A stretch of DNA of 64,000 nt, taken from Pseudarthrobacter sp. NBSH8 (GTDB taxonomy: Bacteria; Actinomycetota; Actinomycetes; Actinomycetales; Micrococcaceae). Under the pieces are notes generated by a model. The model saw only the letters and a list, made by a program, of their open reading frames with translations, was not told the origin of the DNA and searched no databases. The stretch lies in contig NZ_CP043178.1 in the NCBI RefSeq assembly GCF_014217545.1, positions 1,798,001 to 1,862,000 on the forward strand. The letters run 5' to 3'. The position numbers were made by a program, and so were the translations under genes. Positions 53,426 through 62,685 of the stretch are shown here, piece by piece (position 1 is the stretch's first letter; the number at the start of each line of letters is the position of its first letter).

Positions 53426-55045
53426 TTAGGGCCTCACTCCACGGGGCTTCCGGTCGAGGACTCCCTGCTCCAGCGCCATGCGCCGGACGAACACCGGGGC
53501 CGCGAACAAGGACGGCAGGATGATGAAGCCCACGGGAACCGCAGTGATGACAATGAATGATTGCAGCGCGCTGATTCCACCGTCGCCAATGGAGATCAGC
53601 ACCGCGGCTGCCACGCCCATGGTCACAGCCCAGGCGGCACGCAGCTTCGTCGAAGGCTCGCCCTCAATGGTGCACGATTGGGCAATGCTGAAGGACATCG
53701 AGTCCGCCGTGGTCGCCACAAACATGATGGTCAGGACCAGGAACGCTGTGGCAATGATTCCGGAGAAGGGCAACTGCTCGGCGATGGTCATCACCACGGC
53801 CGGCAGGCCGTCACTGGCCAGAGGCCCGGAAATGGAGCCAGGATTCTGCTGCTCGAACATAATGCCGGTGCCACCGAGCACGGTAAACCAGAAGCAAGTG
53901 ACGATCGGCGGCAGGACCGCCGTAAACAGGATGAGTTCACGAACTGTGCGGCCGCGGGAAATGGTGGCCACGAAGATGGCCATCAACGGCGCGTAGCCCA
54001 GGAACCAGGCGAAGAAGAAGACCGTCCAGCCTGAGACCCACCCCTGGTCCCCCTGGTAGAGCGAGGTGCCCACAAAGTTCTGAAGGTACACGCCGAAACC
54101 GCCGACGAAGGACTTGAATATGTAGGCGGCCGAGCCCAATACCAACACGGCGGCCATGAGACCCAGGGCCAGCCAGACATTGAGCCGGCTCATCAGCTGG
54201 ATGCCCTTGCTCAAGCCGGAGGAGACCGAAAGGGCGGCAAGTCCGGTGAGCACCGCGATGATGATCAGCTGCGTGCCGTAGTTGTTGGGAACCCCGAAGA
54301 GCCTGGAAAGTCCGTAGGAGACCTGGAGCCCCAGGAAGCCGATCGGACCAACCGTCCCGGCCACCACGGCGATGATGCAGACCACGTCGGCCACGGTGCC
54401 GATCCAGCTTTTGAGTACCCTGCGCCCCATGACGGGGTAGAGCAGCGTTCGCGGCCGCAGCGGCATGCCTTTGGATACGGCATGGGTCATAACAATGGCC
54501 CCAAGCGAACCCAAAATGGCCCAGGCCAGGAAGCCCCAGTGCACAAAAGTCTGTCCCAGCGCGATGTGTGCCGCTTCGGTCGGATCTCCACTGGGCTCAC
54601 CGTAATACGGTGGACTGGCGATGTAGTGGGAGATCGGCTCCGCAGCGGCCCAGAAGACGCCGCCGCCGGCCAGGAGGGTGCACATGATCATCGCAACCCA
54701 CTTGAAGCGACCGTAGTCCGGAGAAACGTGTCCTCCAAGCCTGGCCTTTGCATAAGGCGTCAACGCCAGCGCAATGGAACACACGAAGGTTGCCAGCAAA
54801 AGCGCTTGCCAGTAGAAGCCCACCCATTTCGCGGAGAAGGAAAATCCCTCGCTGATTGCGTCGGATGACTGCTTCGGGAAGATGAGGGTGGCGAGCACGA
54901 AGACGGCCAGTATCCCGAGGCTGGCAATCGTGACCTTTCGATCTGCGACGGGCTTGAATTGTTCGCCGACTGCGCGGCTGGGGGTTTCCTCGGAAGCCAT
55001 GGGGAGGCGTTCTTCCTGCTCCAGAGATTGGATTCGGTTCTTCAT
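53426..55045 (-). CDS. BCCT-family betaine/carnitine/choline transporter
   Basis: A 539-aa transporter with twelve predicted spans. The family signature GWTVFFFAWFLGYAPLMAIF followed by ISRGRTVREL, and GGVFWAAAEPISHYIASPP, identify BCCT. Such proteins import glycine betaine, choline or carnitine with Na+ or H+. The start is uncertain: 55045 and 55000 are the best ATGs. Lying next to the LysR/aldehyde dehydrogenase operon, it probably brings in the substrate of that pathway. Confidence 0.92.
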   Translation of the reverse strand: MKNRIQSLEQEERLPMASEETPSRAVGEQFKPVADRKVTIASLGILAVFVLATLIFPKQSSDAISEGFSFSAKWVGFYWQALLLATFVCSIALALTPYAKARLGGHVSPDYGRFKWVAMIMCTLLAGGGVFWAAAEPISHYIASPPYYGEPSGDPTEAAHIALGQTFVHWGFLAWAILGSLGAIVMTHAVSKGMPLRPRTLLYPVMGRRVLKSWIGTVADVVCIIAVVAGTVGPIGFLGLQVSYGLSRLFGVPNNYGTQLIIIAVLTGLAALSVSSGLSKGIQLMSRLNVWLALGLMAAVLVLGSAAYIFKSFVGGFGVYLQNFVGTSLYQGDQGWVSGWTVFFFAWFLGYAPLMAIFVATISRGRTVRELILFTAVLPPIVTCFWFTVLGGTGIMFEQQNPGSISGPLASDGLPAVVMTIAEQLPFSGIIATAFLVLTIMFVATTADSMSFSIAQSCTIEGEPSTKLRAAWAVTMGVAAAVLISIGDGGISALQSFIVITAVPVGFIILPSLFAAPVFVRRMALEQGVLDRKPRGVRP

Positions 55046-55343
55046 CGTGTGCTCGACAACTTTCCTGTTAGCCGGATCACGCAGACTGCGTAGAAATGAG
55101 ATTAGCCTCACATCATTCACGGGGTCCAAGACTTAGTTGATCATTATTGATAACCTGTTGATATAGATGCTCGCGATGAACTACATACTCTGACCGGCCT
55201 GTCTCGAGCCGCGGCCCACGCGGGGGAGACCGGCACCGGCTAACTCGCGGATCATCTCTTGTGTGTTCCGGATCGCAGAACCCGGACGAGCATCGCACCT
55301 AGAGTCGTGGGGACAACGGTTTCACCACGAAAGGGTCGCCCTC

Positions 55344-55649
55344 ATGAAGGCAGTACTTAACGGCACCGTGCTTGCGGAAGCACCGCGGGACGAGCTGATC
55401 AAGATCGAAGGGAACTGGTACTTCCCGCCCCAGAGCGTCGACTCCGCACTGCTTATTGCCAGTGCAACACCGTATACCTGCGGGTGGAAGGGCCGGTGCC
55501 AGTACTTCAGTGTCAAGGACAGCGGCGGGAACCTGCTGCCGGACCGCGCTTTCAGTTACCCAGACCCGTATCCCACGTCGCTGGAGCGGGTAGGCCGGGA
55601 TTACAGCAACTACGTCGCCTTCTGGAGAGAAATCCACATCACCGAATAG
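55344..55649 (+). CDS. DUF427 domain protein
   Basis: A 101-aa protein spanning one DUF427 domain: MKAVLNGTVLAEAPRDELIK, then NWYFPPQSV and CGWKGRCQYFSV, a small beta-barrel family of unknown function common in actinobacteria. The ATG at 55344 matches the family start. A tandem hairpin follows. A second DUF427 gene begins at the right edge of the window. Confidence 0.88.
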   Translation: MKAVLNGTVLAEAPRDELIKIEGNWYFPPQSVDSALLIASATPYTCGWKGRCQYFSVKDSGGNLLPDRAFSYPDPYPTSLERVGRDYSNYVAFWREIHITE

Positions 55650-55677
55650 CAATGGCCGAGGTCCTCCGCCGGTATGG

Positions 55678-55713
55678 TCCCCTCCTCTGAGGGGATCCCG
55701 GCCAGAGGCCGGG
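55678..55713 (+). terminator. tandem hairpins after the DUF427 gene
   Basis: TCCCCTC/GAGGGGA with a 4-base loop (55678-55695) and CCCGGCC/GGCCGGG with an AGA loop (55697-55713), 29 bp after the DUF427 stop. No U tract; probable weak terminator. Confidence 0.4.
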
Positions 55714-55858
55714 CTGCGCGCCCGCTTGGGAGGTAGCGGTCAGATCTGGCCTACCGGTGAGCGTCCACCCGGCCGGAGGCACAGGGTCCCAGCGCTCCCG
55801 GGCCTGGCAGGGGCCAGACTTTTCAGAAGGATCGGATTGATGATGGTAAGGAGATTTC

Positions 55859-57214
55859 GTGGCTGAAGAAGTTGATGTTGTTGTTATTGGGATGGGTCCG
55901 GGAGGTGAGGCCGCCGCCGGCGAGCTCGCCGAAGGGGGTCTCTCGGTCGTGGGAATCGAAGGGCGCCTGGTCGGTGGGGAGTGTCCCTACTACGGCTGCA
56001 TTCCGAGCAAGATGATGATCCGGGCCGGTAACTCCCTGGCGGAGGGCCGAAGGATCCACGGCCTCGCCGGAGATGCCGATGTCCGCCCGGACTGGGCGCC
56101 GGTGGCGGACCGGATCCGCTCGGAAGCCACCGATGACTGGGACGACACCGTCGCCGTGGACCGTTTCACCGGCAAAGGCGGCCGCTTTGTCCGTGGCCGG
56201 GGCAGAATTACGGGGCCGCGGACGGTCAGCGCCGCCGGCCGGGAGTTCACCGCCCGCCGCGCCATCGTGATCAATACCGGGACGGAACCAATGCTTCCCC
56301 CGATCCCGGGTCTGGCCGACGTGCCGTACTGGACCAACAGGGAGGCCATAGCCGCGACCGAGGTCCCGGAATCCCTGATTATCATCGGGGGAGGTGCGAT
56401 CGGCGCGGAACTGGCGCAGGCCTTCGCGCGCTTCGGCACCCGGGTTACCGTACTGGAAGCGGCGCCGGGCCTGCTGCCTCCGGAAGAGCCGGAGGCCGGC
56501 AGGCTCCTTGAGAGCGTGCTGCGCGGAGAGGGCATTGACGTCCACGCCGGGGCACGAATTGAAAGGATCCAGCACTCCATGGGCACCTTCACGGTAGACC
56601 TCGGCGGTTCAACCCTTCGTGCCGGACGGCTTCTGGTCGCGGCGGGACGAACCACCAACCTCGAGCCTCTCGGCGTTGCCGCCCTGGGCCTGGATCCTGC
56701 CGCCCGCTTCCTGGACCCCGATGGGCACATGCGGATCGCCGACGGCGTCTACGCCGTCGGCGATATCACCGGCAAGGGCGCCTTTACCCACGTGTCCATG
56801 TACCAGGCATCCATCGCCGCCGCGCACATCCTGGGCCAGGACCCGGCCCCGGCCGAATACCATGCGGTTCCGCGGGTGACGTTCACCGACCCCGAGATCG
56901 GTTCCGTCGGCATCACCGAGGCCCAGGCCCGTGGGAAAGGCCTGAACGTGCGTGTCGGTCTCACCGACCTGGCCACGTCCGCCCGCGGCTGGCTCCACAA
57001 GTCCGGCAATCAGGGATTCATCAAACTCGTCGAAGACGCCGATCAAGGGGTGCTGGTCGGTGCGACATCCGCCGGGCCCGCCGGGGGAGAGGTGCTCTCT
57101 GCCCTGGCTCTTGCCGTCCACGCCAGGATTCCGGTCAGCACACTGCGGCGGATGATCTACGCTTATCCGACGTTCCACCGCGCCATTGAAGACGCACTGG
57201 ACCGTCTTGAGTGA
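55859..57214 (+). CDS. FAD/NAD(P)-dependent disulfide oxidoreductase (Lpd/MerA-like)
   Basis: 451 aa. FAD motif VVVIGMGPGGEAAAGELA, redox pair Cys42/Cys47 in GGECPYYGCIPSK, NAD motif IIIGGGAIGAELAQAFA, and the dimerisation domain (PRVTFTDPEIGSVG). The C-terminal motif is YAYPTFHRAIE, with Tyr where lipoamide dehydrogenases have the catalytic His, so the electron acceptor is probably not lipoamide. GTG start after AAGGAG. It overlaps the glucoamylase ORF region by 4 bp if the upstream GTG is used. Confidence 0.88.
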   Translation: MAEEVDVVVIGMGPGGEAAAGELAEGGLSVVGIEGRLVGGECPYYGCIPSKMMIRAGNSLAEGRRIHGLAGDADVRPDWAPVADRIRSEATDDWDDTVAVDRFTGKGGRFVRGRGRITGPRTVSAAGREFTARRAIVINTGTEPMLPPIPGLADVPYWTNREAIAATEVPESLIIIGGGAIGAELAQAFARFGTRVTVLEAAPGLLPPEEPEAGRLLESVLRGEGIDVHAGARIERIQHSMGTFTVDLGGSTLRAGRLLVAAGRTTNLEPLGVAALGLDPAARFLDPDGHMRIADGVYAVGDITGKGAFTHVSMYQASIAAAHILGQDPAPAEYHAVPRVTFTDPEIGSVGITEAQARGKGLNVRVGLTDLATSARGWLHKSGNQGFIKLVEDADQGVLVGATSAGPAGGEVLSALALAVHARIPVSTLRRMIYAYPTFHRAIEDALDRLE

Positions 57215-57231
57215 ATCAGGCAGGTGTCCCG

Positions 57232-59079
57232 ATGACCAGTGAGCCCATCGCCAACTACGCCATGCTCTCCGATTGCCGCTCAGCCGCGCTCGTGAGCGCC
57301 GCAGGTTCCGTGGACTGGCTGTGTTTCCCCCGTTTTGATAGCCCCTCGGTGTTCGGACGGATCCTGGGCGAGGACGCGGGTTATTGGTCGATCCGGCCCG
57401 CGGGCCCGCACACTTCGAAGCGGAGGTACCTCGGGCCGACGATGGTGTTGGAAACACTCCACACCACAGCCGGCGGGACCGTGAAAGTCACCGACGCCCT
57501 GGTGTTGGGAGACGGGAACCGGGGCCACGAACTCGGCGCCGGGGCTCCAGGCACGCTGCTGCGGCAGGTGGACTGTGTCGACGGCGAAGTCGAGATGGAG
57601 GTGGTCTTCGCGCCGCGGCCGGACTACGGCCTCGTCCTGCCGCTCCTTGAGGACACCGCCGGCGGAGTCCTCGTCCACGGCGGGGCCGACATGCTGGCCT
57701 TCTCCACCCCGGTCCCCTTCGAATTCGAGGATGGCGAAGCGCGTGCGAAGCCGGTTCTCCAGGCCGGAGACGTTCTGGGATTCGCGCTTCACCACCGCAA
57801 CGCCGGGCCGGTACCGCCAGCGTTCTGGAGCCAGGCGGACATCGCGCGCCGGCTTGAGGACACGCTGGAGGGCTGGGGCAGCTGGTCCCGGATGCATCAA
57901 AGCTACGACGGACCCTGGCAGGAGCTGGTCGCTTCCAGCGGCAGGATCCTGCAGGCGTTGACTTTCTATCCGACCGGCGCGATCGTCGCCGCCCCGACGA
58001 CCTCCCTGCCCGAGGTCGCCGGCGGCACCCGGAACTGGGACTACCGGTACACCTGGATCCGGGACGCCAGCATGACCCTACAGGCCCTGTGGGTGGCCGC
58101 CTGCCCGGATGAGGCCGGAAAGTTTTTCCAGTTCCTCGCCTCGGCAGCCGCTGGCCGGCTGAGCAGCGGCGACGAACTGCAGATCATGTACGGCGTCGGC
58201 GGGGAACGCGACCTGTCCGAACGCGAACTGGCCCACCTTCCGGGCTGGCGCGACAGCGCCCCGGTCCGGGTGGGCAACGGCGCTTGGGACCAGCGCCAGC
58301 TCGATGTCTACGGCGAACTCCTCGACGCCGCCGCCACCCTCCCGGAGTATCTGAACGATCTGGAGCCCGGGACGCGGCAGTTCCTTGCCGACGCGGCCGA
58401 CGCGGCAGCATCACGCTGGCAGTCCACGGACCAGGGCATCTGGGAGGTCCGCGGTGCTCCCCGGCACTACCTTCACTCAAAGCTGATGTGCTGGGTGGCC
58501 GTGGATCGGGCCATCGGCCTCGCCGGGGTCCTGAACGCCGAAGACCGGGTTCCCCGCTGGGAACAGACCCGGGCACAGCTCGCCAACTCGATCCGGATGA
58601 ACGGTTGGAACGAAACAGTCAACGCCTACACCCAGGCCTACGGCTCCGAAGACCTCGACGCGTCGGTCCTGGTGCTTTCCATCGTGGGGTTCGTGCCCGC
58701 CGATGATCCCCGGATGCTCGCGACGATCGATGCCATCGAAGAAAGGCTCACCGACAGCCGGGGCCTGGTGTACCGGTACCTGGCCGACGACGGGCTCTCG
58801 GGTGAGGAAGGGACCTTCCTGCTGTGCACGTTCTGGCTGGCCCACGCCCTGGCCCTGGCCGGGCGGACTGAGCGCGCCCGCGCTGTCTTCGAGCATGCCG
58901 CAGGCTACGCCACGGACCTGGGACTGCTGGCCGAAGAGGTTGCCCCGGACAGCAACGAGCTGCTCGGCAACTTTCCGCAGGCCTTCAGCCACATCGGCCT
59001 CGTCAATGCCGCCTGGGCCATCCGCACCGCCGAGGACAAAACCCGGGCCACTGCCGCCGTCGGGGGTAACGCCCCGTGA
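57232..59079 (+). CDS. glycoside hydrolase family 15 (glucoamylase-type) protein
   Basis: A 615-aa cytosolic glycosidase. The N-terminal IANYAMLSDCRSAALVSAAG and SVDWLCFPRFDSPSVFGRIL, the central NWDYRYTWIRDASMTLQAL and the C-terminal EEGTFLLCTFWLAHALALAG are diagnostic for bacterial GH15. Substrates may be maltodextrins, trehalose or related alpha-glucosides. ATG 57232 fits the family; GTG 57211 would overlap the preceding gene. It overlaps the TVP38 gene by 4 bp. Confidence 0.93.
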   Translation: MTSEPIANYAMLSDCRSAALVSAAGSVDWLCFPRFDSPSVFGRILGEDAGYWSIRPAGPHTSKRRYLGPTMVLETLHTTAGGTVKVTDALVLGDGNRGHELGAGAPGTLLRQVDCVDGEVEMEVVFAPRPDYGLVLPLLEDTAGGVLVHGGADMLAFSTPVPFEFEDGEARAKPVLQAGDVLGFALHHRNAGPVPPAFWSQADIARRLEDTLEGWGSWSRMHQSYDGPWQELVASSGRILQALTFYPTGAIVAAPTTSLPEVAGGTRNWDYRYTWIRDASMTLQALWVAACPDEAGKFFQFLASAAAGRLSSGDELQIMYGVGGERDLSERELAHLPGWRDSAPVRVGNGAWDQRQLDVYGELLDAAATLPEYLNDLEPGTRQFLADAADAAASRWQSTDQGIWEVRGAPRHYLHSKLMCWVAVDRAIGLAGVLNAEDRVPRWEQTRAQLANSIRMNGWNETVNAYTQAYGSEDLDASVLVLSIVGFVPADDPRMLATIDAIEERLTDSRGLVYRYLADDGLSGEEGTFLLCTFWLAHALALAGRTERARAVFEHAAGYATDLGLLAEEVAPDSNELLGNFPQAFSHIGLVNAAWAIRTAEDKTRATAAVGGNAP

Positions 59080-59747
59080 CGGGTTCTGTCCCGGGCAGCA
59101 GACGCAGGGCCGTGATTCGGCTCGGAATCCTGCTGGTTCTCGTCGTCGCCGCCGCCGTGGTGGCGCTGGTTTTTCCGCTTCCGCCGGTCGAGGACATCCG
59201 GAGCTATTTCGGAACCGCCGGCGGGTGGGGGCTGGCGGCCTTCATCCTGGGCTACGCCGTGCTGACGCTGGCGCCGGTGCCCAAAAACGTCCTCTCAGTA
59301 GCCGCGGGGCTGGTCTTTGGGTTCGCCGGCGGCATCGCCGTCGTCTTTATCGCCGCGATCCTGGGGTCTGTCGCCGCGTTCTGGCTGGGCCGCTGGCTGG
59401 GCCGGGAGGCGGTGGAGAAATTCACCGGGGCGCGGGTGGAGAAAGTCGATGAGCTGCTGCGGCGCCGCGGCCTGGCGGCCATGATCGGTGTCCGGCTGGT
59501 ACCCGTGCTGCCGTTTACGGCCATCAACTATACCGCCGGGCTGACCTCCATCCGGTGGTGGCCCTACTTCCTCGGGACCGCCATCGGCATCCTTCCGGGA
59601 ACGGTGAGTTTCGTGACCCTGGGTGCGTTCGGCCTGCAGCCGGGATGGCAGCTCAACCTTGCCCTCGTGGCACTCGGCATTCTCACGGTGGCCGGGCTGG
59701 CGGTCGCGGTCCGGCGACGCCGGAAGGGCAGGGCCACCGATGTTTGA
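59076..59747 (+). CDS. TVP38/TMEM64 (DedA-like, VTT) membrane protein
   Basis: A 223-aa polytopic membrane protein. The VTT core is visible: VAAGLVFGFAGGIAVVFIAA, FWLGRWLGREAVEKF, and VRLVPVLPFTAINYTAGLTS. Members of this superfamily are linked to lipid scrambling or transport. The overlap with the next gene (ATGTTTGA) couples it to a CDP-alcohol phosphatidyltransferase, consistent with phospholipid metabolism. Confidence 0.9.
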   Translation: MTGSVPGSRRRAVIRLGILLVLVVAAAVVALVFPLPPVEDIRSYFGTAGGWGLAAFILGYAVLTLAPVPKNVLSVAAGLVFGFAGGIAVVFIAAILGSVAAFWLGRWLGREAVEKFTGARVEKVDELLRRRGLAAMIGVRLVPVLPFTAINYTAGLTSIRWWPYFLGTAIGILPGTVSFVTLGAFGLQPGWQLNLALVALGILTVAGLAVAVRRRRKGRATDV

Positions 59748-60429
59748 TGCCCGGTTGCGGCGGGTCATGGAGCCAGCTCTGGGGCGGACCGCCGGCTGGC
59801 TGGACCGGCCGTGGATCACTCCGGACCGGCTGACGGGCCTGAACCTGGTTCTTGGCCTTGCCAGCGCGGTCCTTGCGGCGGTGCAATGGTGGCTGCCGGC
59901 CCTGGCCGCGTGGCTGCTCTGCCGGGTGGCCGACGGCCTCGACGGCCCCCTGGCCCGGCGCCGGAACGCCCGCGCGGGGACTGAAGACAACGGGCGGGGC
60001 GGATTCTGGGACATCTGCGCCGATTTCATCGTCTACGGCGCCACGGTGGTCGGCGTCGGGATCGGCGCGACCGCGGGCTTCAGTGCCCCGTGGCTGCCGT
60101 TCCTGCTGGTCCTTTTCGCCTACTACATCAACGGTACGGCGTTCCTGGCCTTCTCCTCCATCGCCGAAAAGACCGGCCGCCAGCTCCGGGACGGCCGGTC
60201 CTTGTCGTTCCTGGGCGGCCTGACCGAAGGCGCCGAGACCGTGGCCGTGCACAGCCTCTGGCTGGTCTTGCCGGGTGCCGCCTGGGAAATCGCGGCTGTC
60301 TGGGCGCTTTTCGTGACCGCCAGCGGCGTCCAGCGGATCATCGCCGGCTACCGGTCCCTAGGCGAGGTACGGGCCGGTCCAGCCAGCGGCGCCGGAACCA
60401 GACCAGCCCCGCCATTGCCCCGCGCATGA
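59740..60429 (+). CDS. CDP-alcohol phosphatidyltransferase-family membrane protein
   Basis: A 229-aa protein with about five or six spans. The active-site pattern appears as DGLDGPLARR...GGFWDICAD, i.e. D-x2-DG-x2-AR then G-x3-D-x3-D, with a longer spacing than the usual eight residues between AR and G. It would transfer a phosphatidyl group from CDP-diacylglycerol to an alcohol. The ATG at 59740 is chosen from the 8-bp overlap with TVP38. Its last 92 bp overlap the convergent oxidoreductase gene. Confidence 0.87.
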   Translation: MFDARLRRVMEPALGRTAGWLDRPWITPDRLTGLNLVLGLASAVLAAVQWWLPALAAWLLCRVADGLDGPLARRRNARAGTEDNGRGGFWDICADFIVYGATVVGVGIGATAGFSAPWLPFLLVLFAYYINGTAFLAFSSIAEKTGRQLRDGRSLSFLGGLTEGAETVAVHSLWLVLPGAAWEIAAVWALFVTASGVQRIIAGYRSLGEVRAGPASGAGTRPAPPLPRA

Positions 60430-61777
60430 TTGGCGAGGCCAGACGCTCCCTGACGTCGGCGACGGCGGCATTCCACACCCCGTCCGAAAAGGTCGGATAG
60501 GGGTGGGTCGTTCCGGCAATGTCAGACGTCGTCATCCCCCTTTGGACGGCCAGGGTCAGTTCAGCAAGGGATTCCCCCGCCCGCGGGCCGACGATCGTGC
60601 CGCCCAGGATTTTTCCCCGCCGGTCCACGATCAGCCGGGTGAACCCGCCCGTCGAGTCCTCCGTGACGGCCCGGTCGACATGGGTATGGCGGACAGTCCG
60701 GGCGCGGTGCTGCAGACCGCCGTCGGGGGTGGTGAGCCCGACGGCGGCCACCTCCGGGGAGGTGAACGTCACCCGGGGCACGGTGCTGCTGACCTGGCGT
60801 TTGAGCCCGAGCACCGCGTTCGACGCCGCCACAGACGCGTGGACTCCGGCCAGGTGGGTGAACTGGGGGTTCGCGGTTACATCTCCCGCGGCCCAGATGT
60901 GCGGGTTGGAGGTCATCATCCGGGTGTCCGTGATCACCTGGCCGTCCTTGTCCAGGCCTACCCCGATCCGTTCCAGGCCCAGACCCGCGGTGCGGGGCGC
61001 GCGTCCGGTTGCCAGCAGGACCGTGTCGGTGTCAACGGAAGCGCCGTCCGCCAGCAGGAGCCGGGATCCGCTGTCCGTGGTGACCGCGTTCTCGACGGTG
61101 GCGTTCTCCAGGATGCGGACACCGTCGGATGCCAGGCTCTCCCGGACGAGGTCGGCGGCGTCGGGATCTTCCTTGGAGAGGATCCGGGAGCGGACGATCA
61201 TGGTGACCTCGGATCCGAGGCGGGCAAAGGCTTGTCCGAGTTCGCAGGCGATCGGGCCGCCGCCAACAATCGCCAGCCGCCCCGGAAGAGTGTCGAGTTC
61301 CCAGATCGTGTCCGAGGTCACGGCGGCCCCCGGGTCCAGGCCCGGGATGCCGGTGTTGACCGGGGCCCCGCCGGTGGCGATCAGTGCTTGCCGGAAGCGG
61401 ATCATCCTGCCATCAACCTCGGCCACCCCGGGCGAGCGGAACGTCAGCGCGCCCTTGAGGACTTCAACGCCGGCGGCTTCGAGTGCCTCCGGGGAGTCGA
61501 CAGGTTCGATGGTGTTGATCGCGGCAAAGATGCGCTTGCGCACCGCGGCGAATTCCGGGGGGCGGCCGGTCAGTGCGCGGGCTGTCGTGGCGTGTTCGGC
61601 TGCCGAGAGGAGGGTCTTGGACGGCACACATCCGGTCCACAGGCAGTCACCGCCGGTGCGGGCCTGTTCGACCAGCAGGGTTTGCGCTCCGAACCCGGCC
61701 GCCGTTTTGGCGCCCACGATTCCCGCGGTTCCCCCGCCCACGACCAGGAGGTCAACGATCGTGTTCTCGACTGCCAT
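60338..61777 (-). CDS. FAD/NAD(P)-dependent disulfide oxidoreductase (MerA/Lpd-like)
   Basis: 479 aa. FAD motif LLVVGGGTAGIVGAKTAA, redox pair Cys45/Cys50 in GGDCLWTGCVPSKTL, NAD motif LAIVGGGPIACELGQAFARL, and HPYPTFSDG near the C-terminus, again Tyr-Pro-Thr rather than His-Pro-Thr. Relatives are often encoded beside or fused to TVP38-type proteins, as here. ATG 61777 has GGAG upstream; the much longer frame lacks homology. The C-terminal extension VWFRRRWLDRPVPRLGTG is encoded in the overlap with the CDP-alcohol gene. Confidence 0.9.
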   Translation of the reverse strand: MAVENTIVDLLVVGGGTAGIVGAKTAAGFGAQTLLVEQARTGGDCLWTGCVPSKTLLSAAEHATTARALTGRPPEFAAVRKRIFAAINTIEPVDSPEALEAAGVEVLKGALTFRSPGVAEVDGRMIRFRQALIATGGAPVNTGIPGLDPGAAVTSDTIWELDTLPGRLAIVGGGPIACELGQAFARLGSEVTMIVRSRILSKEDPDAADLVRESLASDGVRILENATVENAVTTDSGSRLLLADGASVDTDTVLLATGRAPRTAGLGLERIGVGLDKDGQVITDTRMMTSNPHIWAAGDVTANPQFTHLAGVHASVAASNAVLGLKRQVSSTVPRVTFTSPEVAAVGLTTPDGGLQHRARTVRHTHVDRAVTEDSTGGFTRLIVDRRGKILGGTIVGPRAGESLAELTLAVQRGMTTSDIAGTTHPYPTFSDGVWNAAVADVRERLASPIMRGAMAGLVWFRRRWLDRPVPRLGTGSRR

Positions 61778-61876
61778 GATGGACTCCTCGTAAGTGATGT
61801 TCAATGCCGAACAAAAGCGCCCGGCGGTGCGGTCTACCGGGACCGTGCCGGCGGATCGAACCAGAAGGAGCCCGCC

Positions 61877-62527
61877 ATCCGCGATAAATACACGCTGTTC
61901 GCCCCGTTTTATGATCTGTTCTCGGGCGAATACCCTGTCTATCATGCCGGACGGGTGCTGGGCATCGACGCCCTGGCCCCCACAACGGGCCAGCAGGTGC
62001 TGGACATCGGCTGCGGAACCGGGTTGAATTTTTCCCTGCTGCAGGAGCGCGTTGGTTCTTCCGGGACCATCGTCGGCATCGACCGCAGCGCCGAAATGCT
62101 CCACCAGGCGCGGCGCCGCGCCCAGGCCCGCGGCTGGGAGAACGTGATCCTGCTCCAGGCCGACATGGTGCTGCTCGATCCCGGGACCATCGCTGCCCGC
62201 ATTGAAGAAGGCGGGGGAGCCGAGGTTTCGGATGCAGCCCTGGCGACCTATTCGTTGTCCCTGATGGGGGACTGGGAGCAGGCGTGGACGAACATGACAA
62301 GGCTGCTGGCCACACACGCGCGCGTCGGTGTTGTGGACCTGCAGGAACCGGAGGGATGGGCGCGGTGGTTGACTCCGCTGGCGCGGCTGGCGTGCGCGGT
62401 CGGCGGATCCGACATCACCGCCGCCCCCTGGCAGGCCGTGGAGGAACGGTGCGTCGACGTCGTGCGCGCCTCCGCCCGGGGCGGACACCTCCAGATCCGG
62501 GCAGGGAAGACGACACGCGACAAATAA
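61877..62527 (+). CDS. class I SAM-dependent methyltransferase (apparent ATC start)
   Basis: About 216 aa. RDKYTLFAPFYDLFSGEYPV then VLDIGCGTGLNFSLL (SAM motif I), IVGIDRSAEMLHQARRRAQ and VILLQADMVLL are typical of UbiE-like methyltransferases. Homology starts at the RDKY segment. No ATG, GTG or TTG occurs in this frame just upstream, but AAGGAG lies six bases before ATC CGC GAT, so initiation at ATC 61877 is inferred. Divergent from the oxidoreductase, 99 bp apart. Confidence 0.82.
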   Translation: MRDKYTLFAPFYDLFSGEYPVYHAGRVLGIDALAPTTGQQVLDIGCGTGLNFSLLQERVGSSGTIVGIDRSAEMLHQARRRAQARGWENVILLQADMVLLDPGTIAARIEEGGGAEVSDAALATYSLSLMGDWEQAWTNMTRLLATHARVGVVDLQEPEGWARWLTPLARLACAVGGSDITAAPWQAVEERCVDVVRASARGGHLQIRAGKTTRDK

Positions 62528-62606
62528 GGGCAGCTGCCGCCCACGATCCCATCCCGGCTTTGCAGGGCGCAATGCACCGCTGCCGCCATTAGTTTCTGCT
62601 GTGTAG

Positions 62607-62620
62607 TTCAGATTACTGAA
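62607..62620. promoter_or_regulatory. Crp/Fnr-type box candidate
   Basis: TTCAG-ATTA-CTGAA is a perfect 5-4-5 palindrome, the same architecture as the Fnr box TTGAT-N4-ATCAA. It lies 66 bp before the first gene of the operon that encodes the Crp/Fnr regulator, so autoregulation is plausible. Confidence 0.5.
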
Positions 62621-62685
62621 CGGTGTCCCGGCCCGGGCCTACCTTGAAGACGTCAGCAAAACCTCTTCCATGGAAGGTCGCCGTC

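Noticed and set aside
61799..61812. GTTCA-ATGC-CGAAC as a second Crp/Fnr-type box
   Set aside because: Imperfect half-sites and different bases from the 62607 palindrome.
60503..61876. Long N-terminal extension of the methyltransferase frame
   Set aside because: It is antisense to the disulfide oxidoreductase and has low-complexity Gly/Arg composition.
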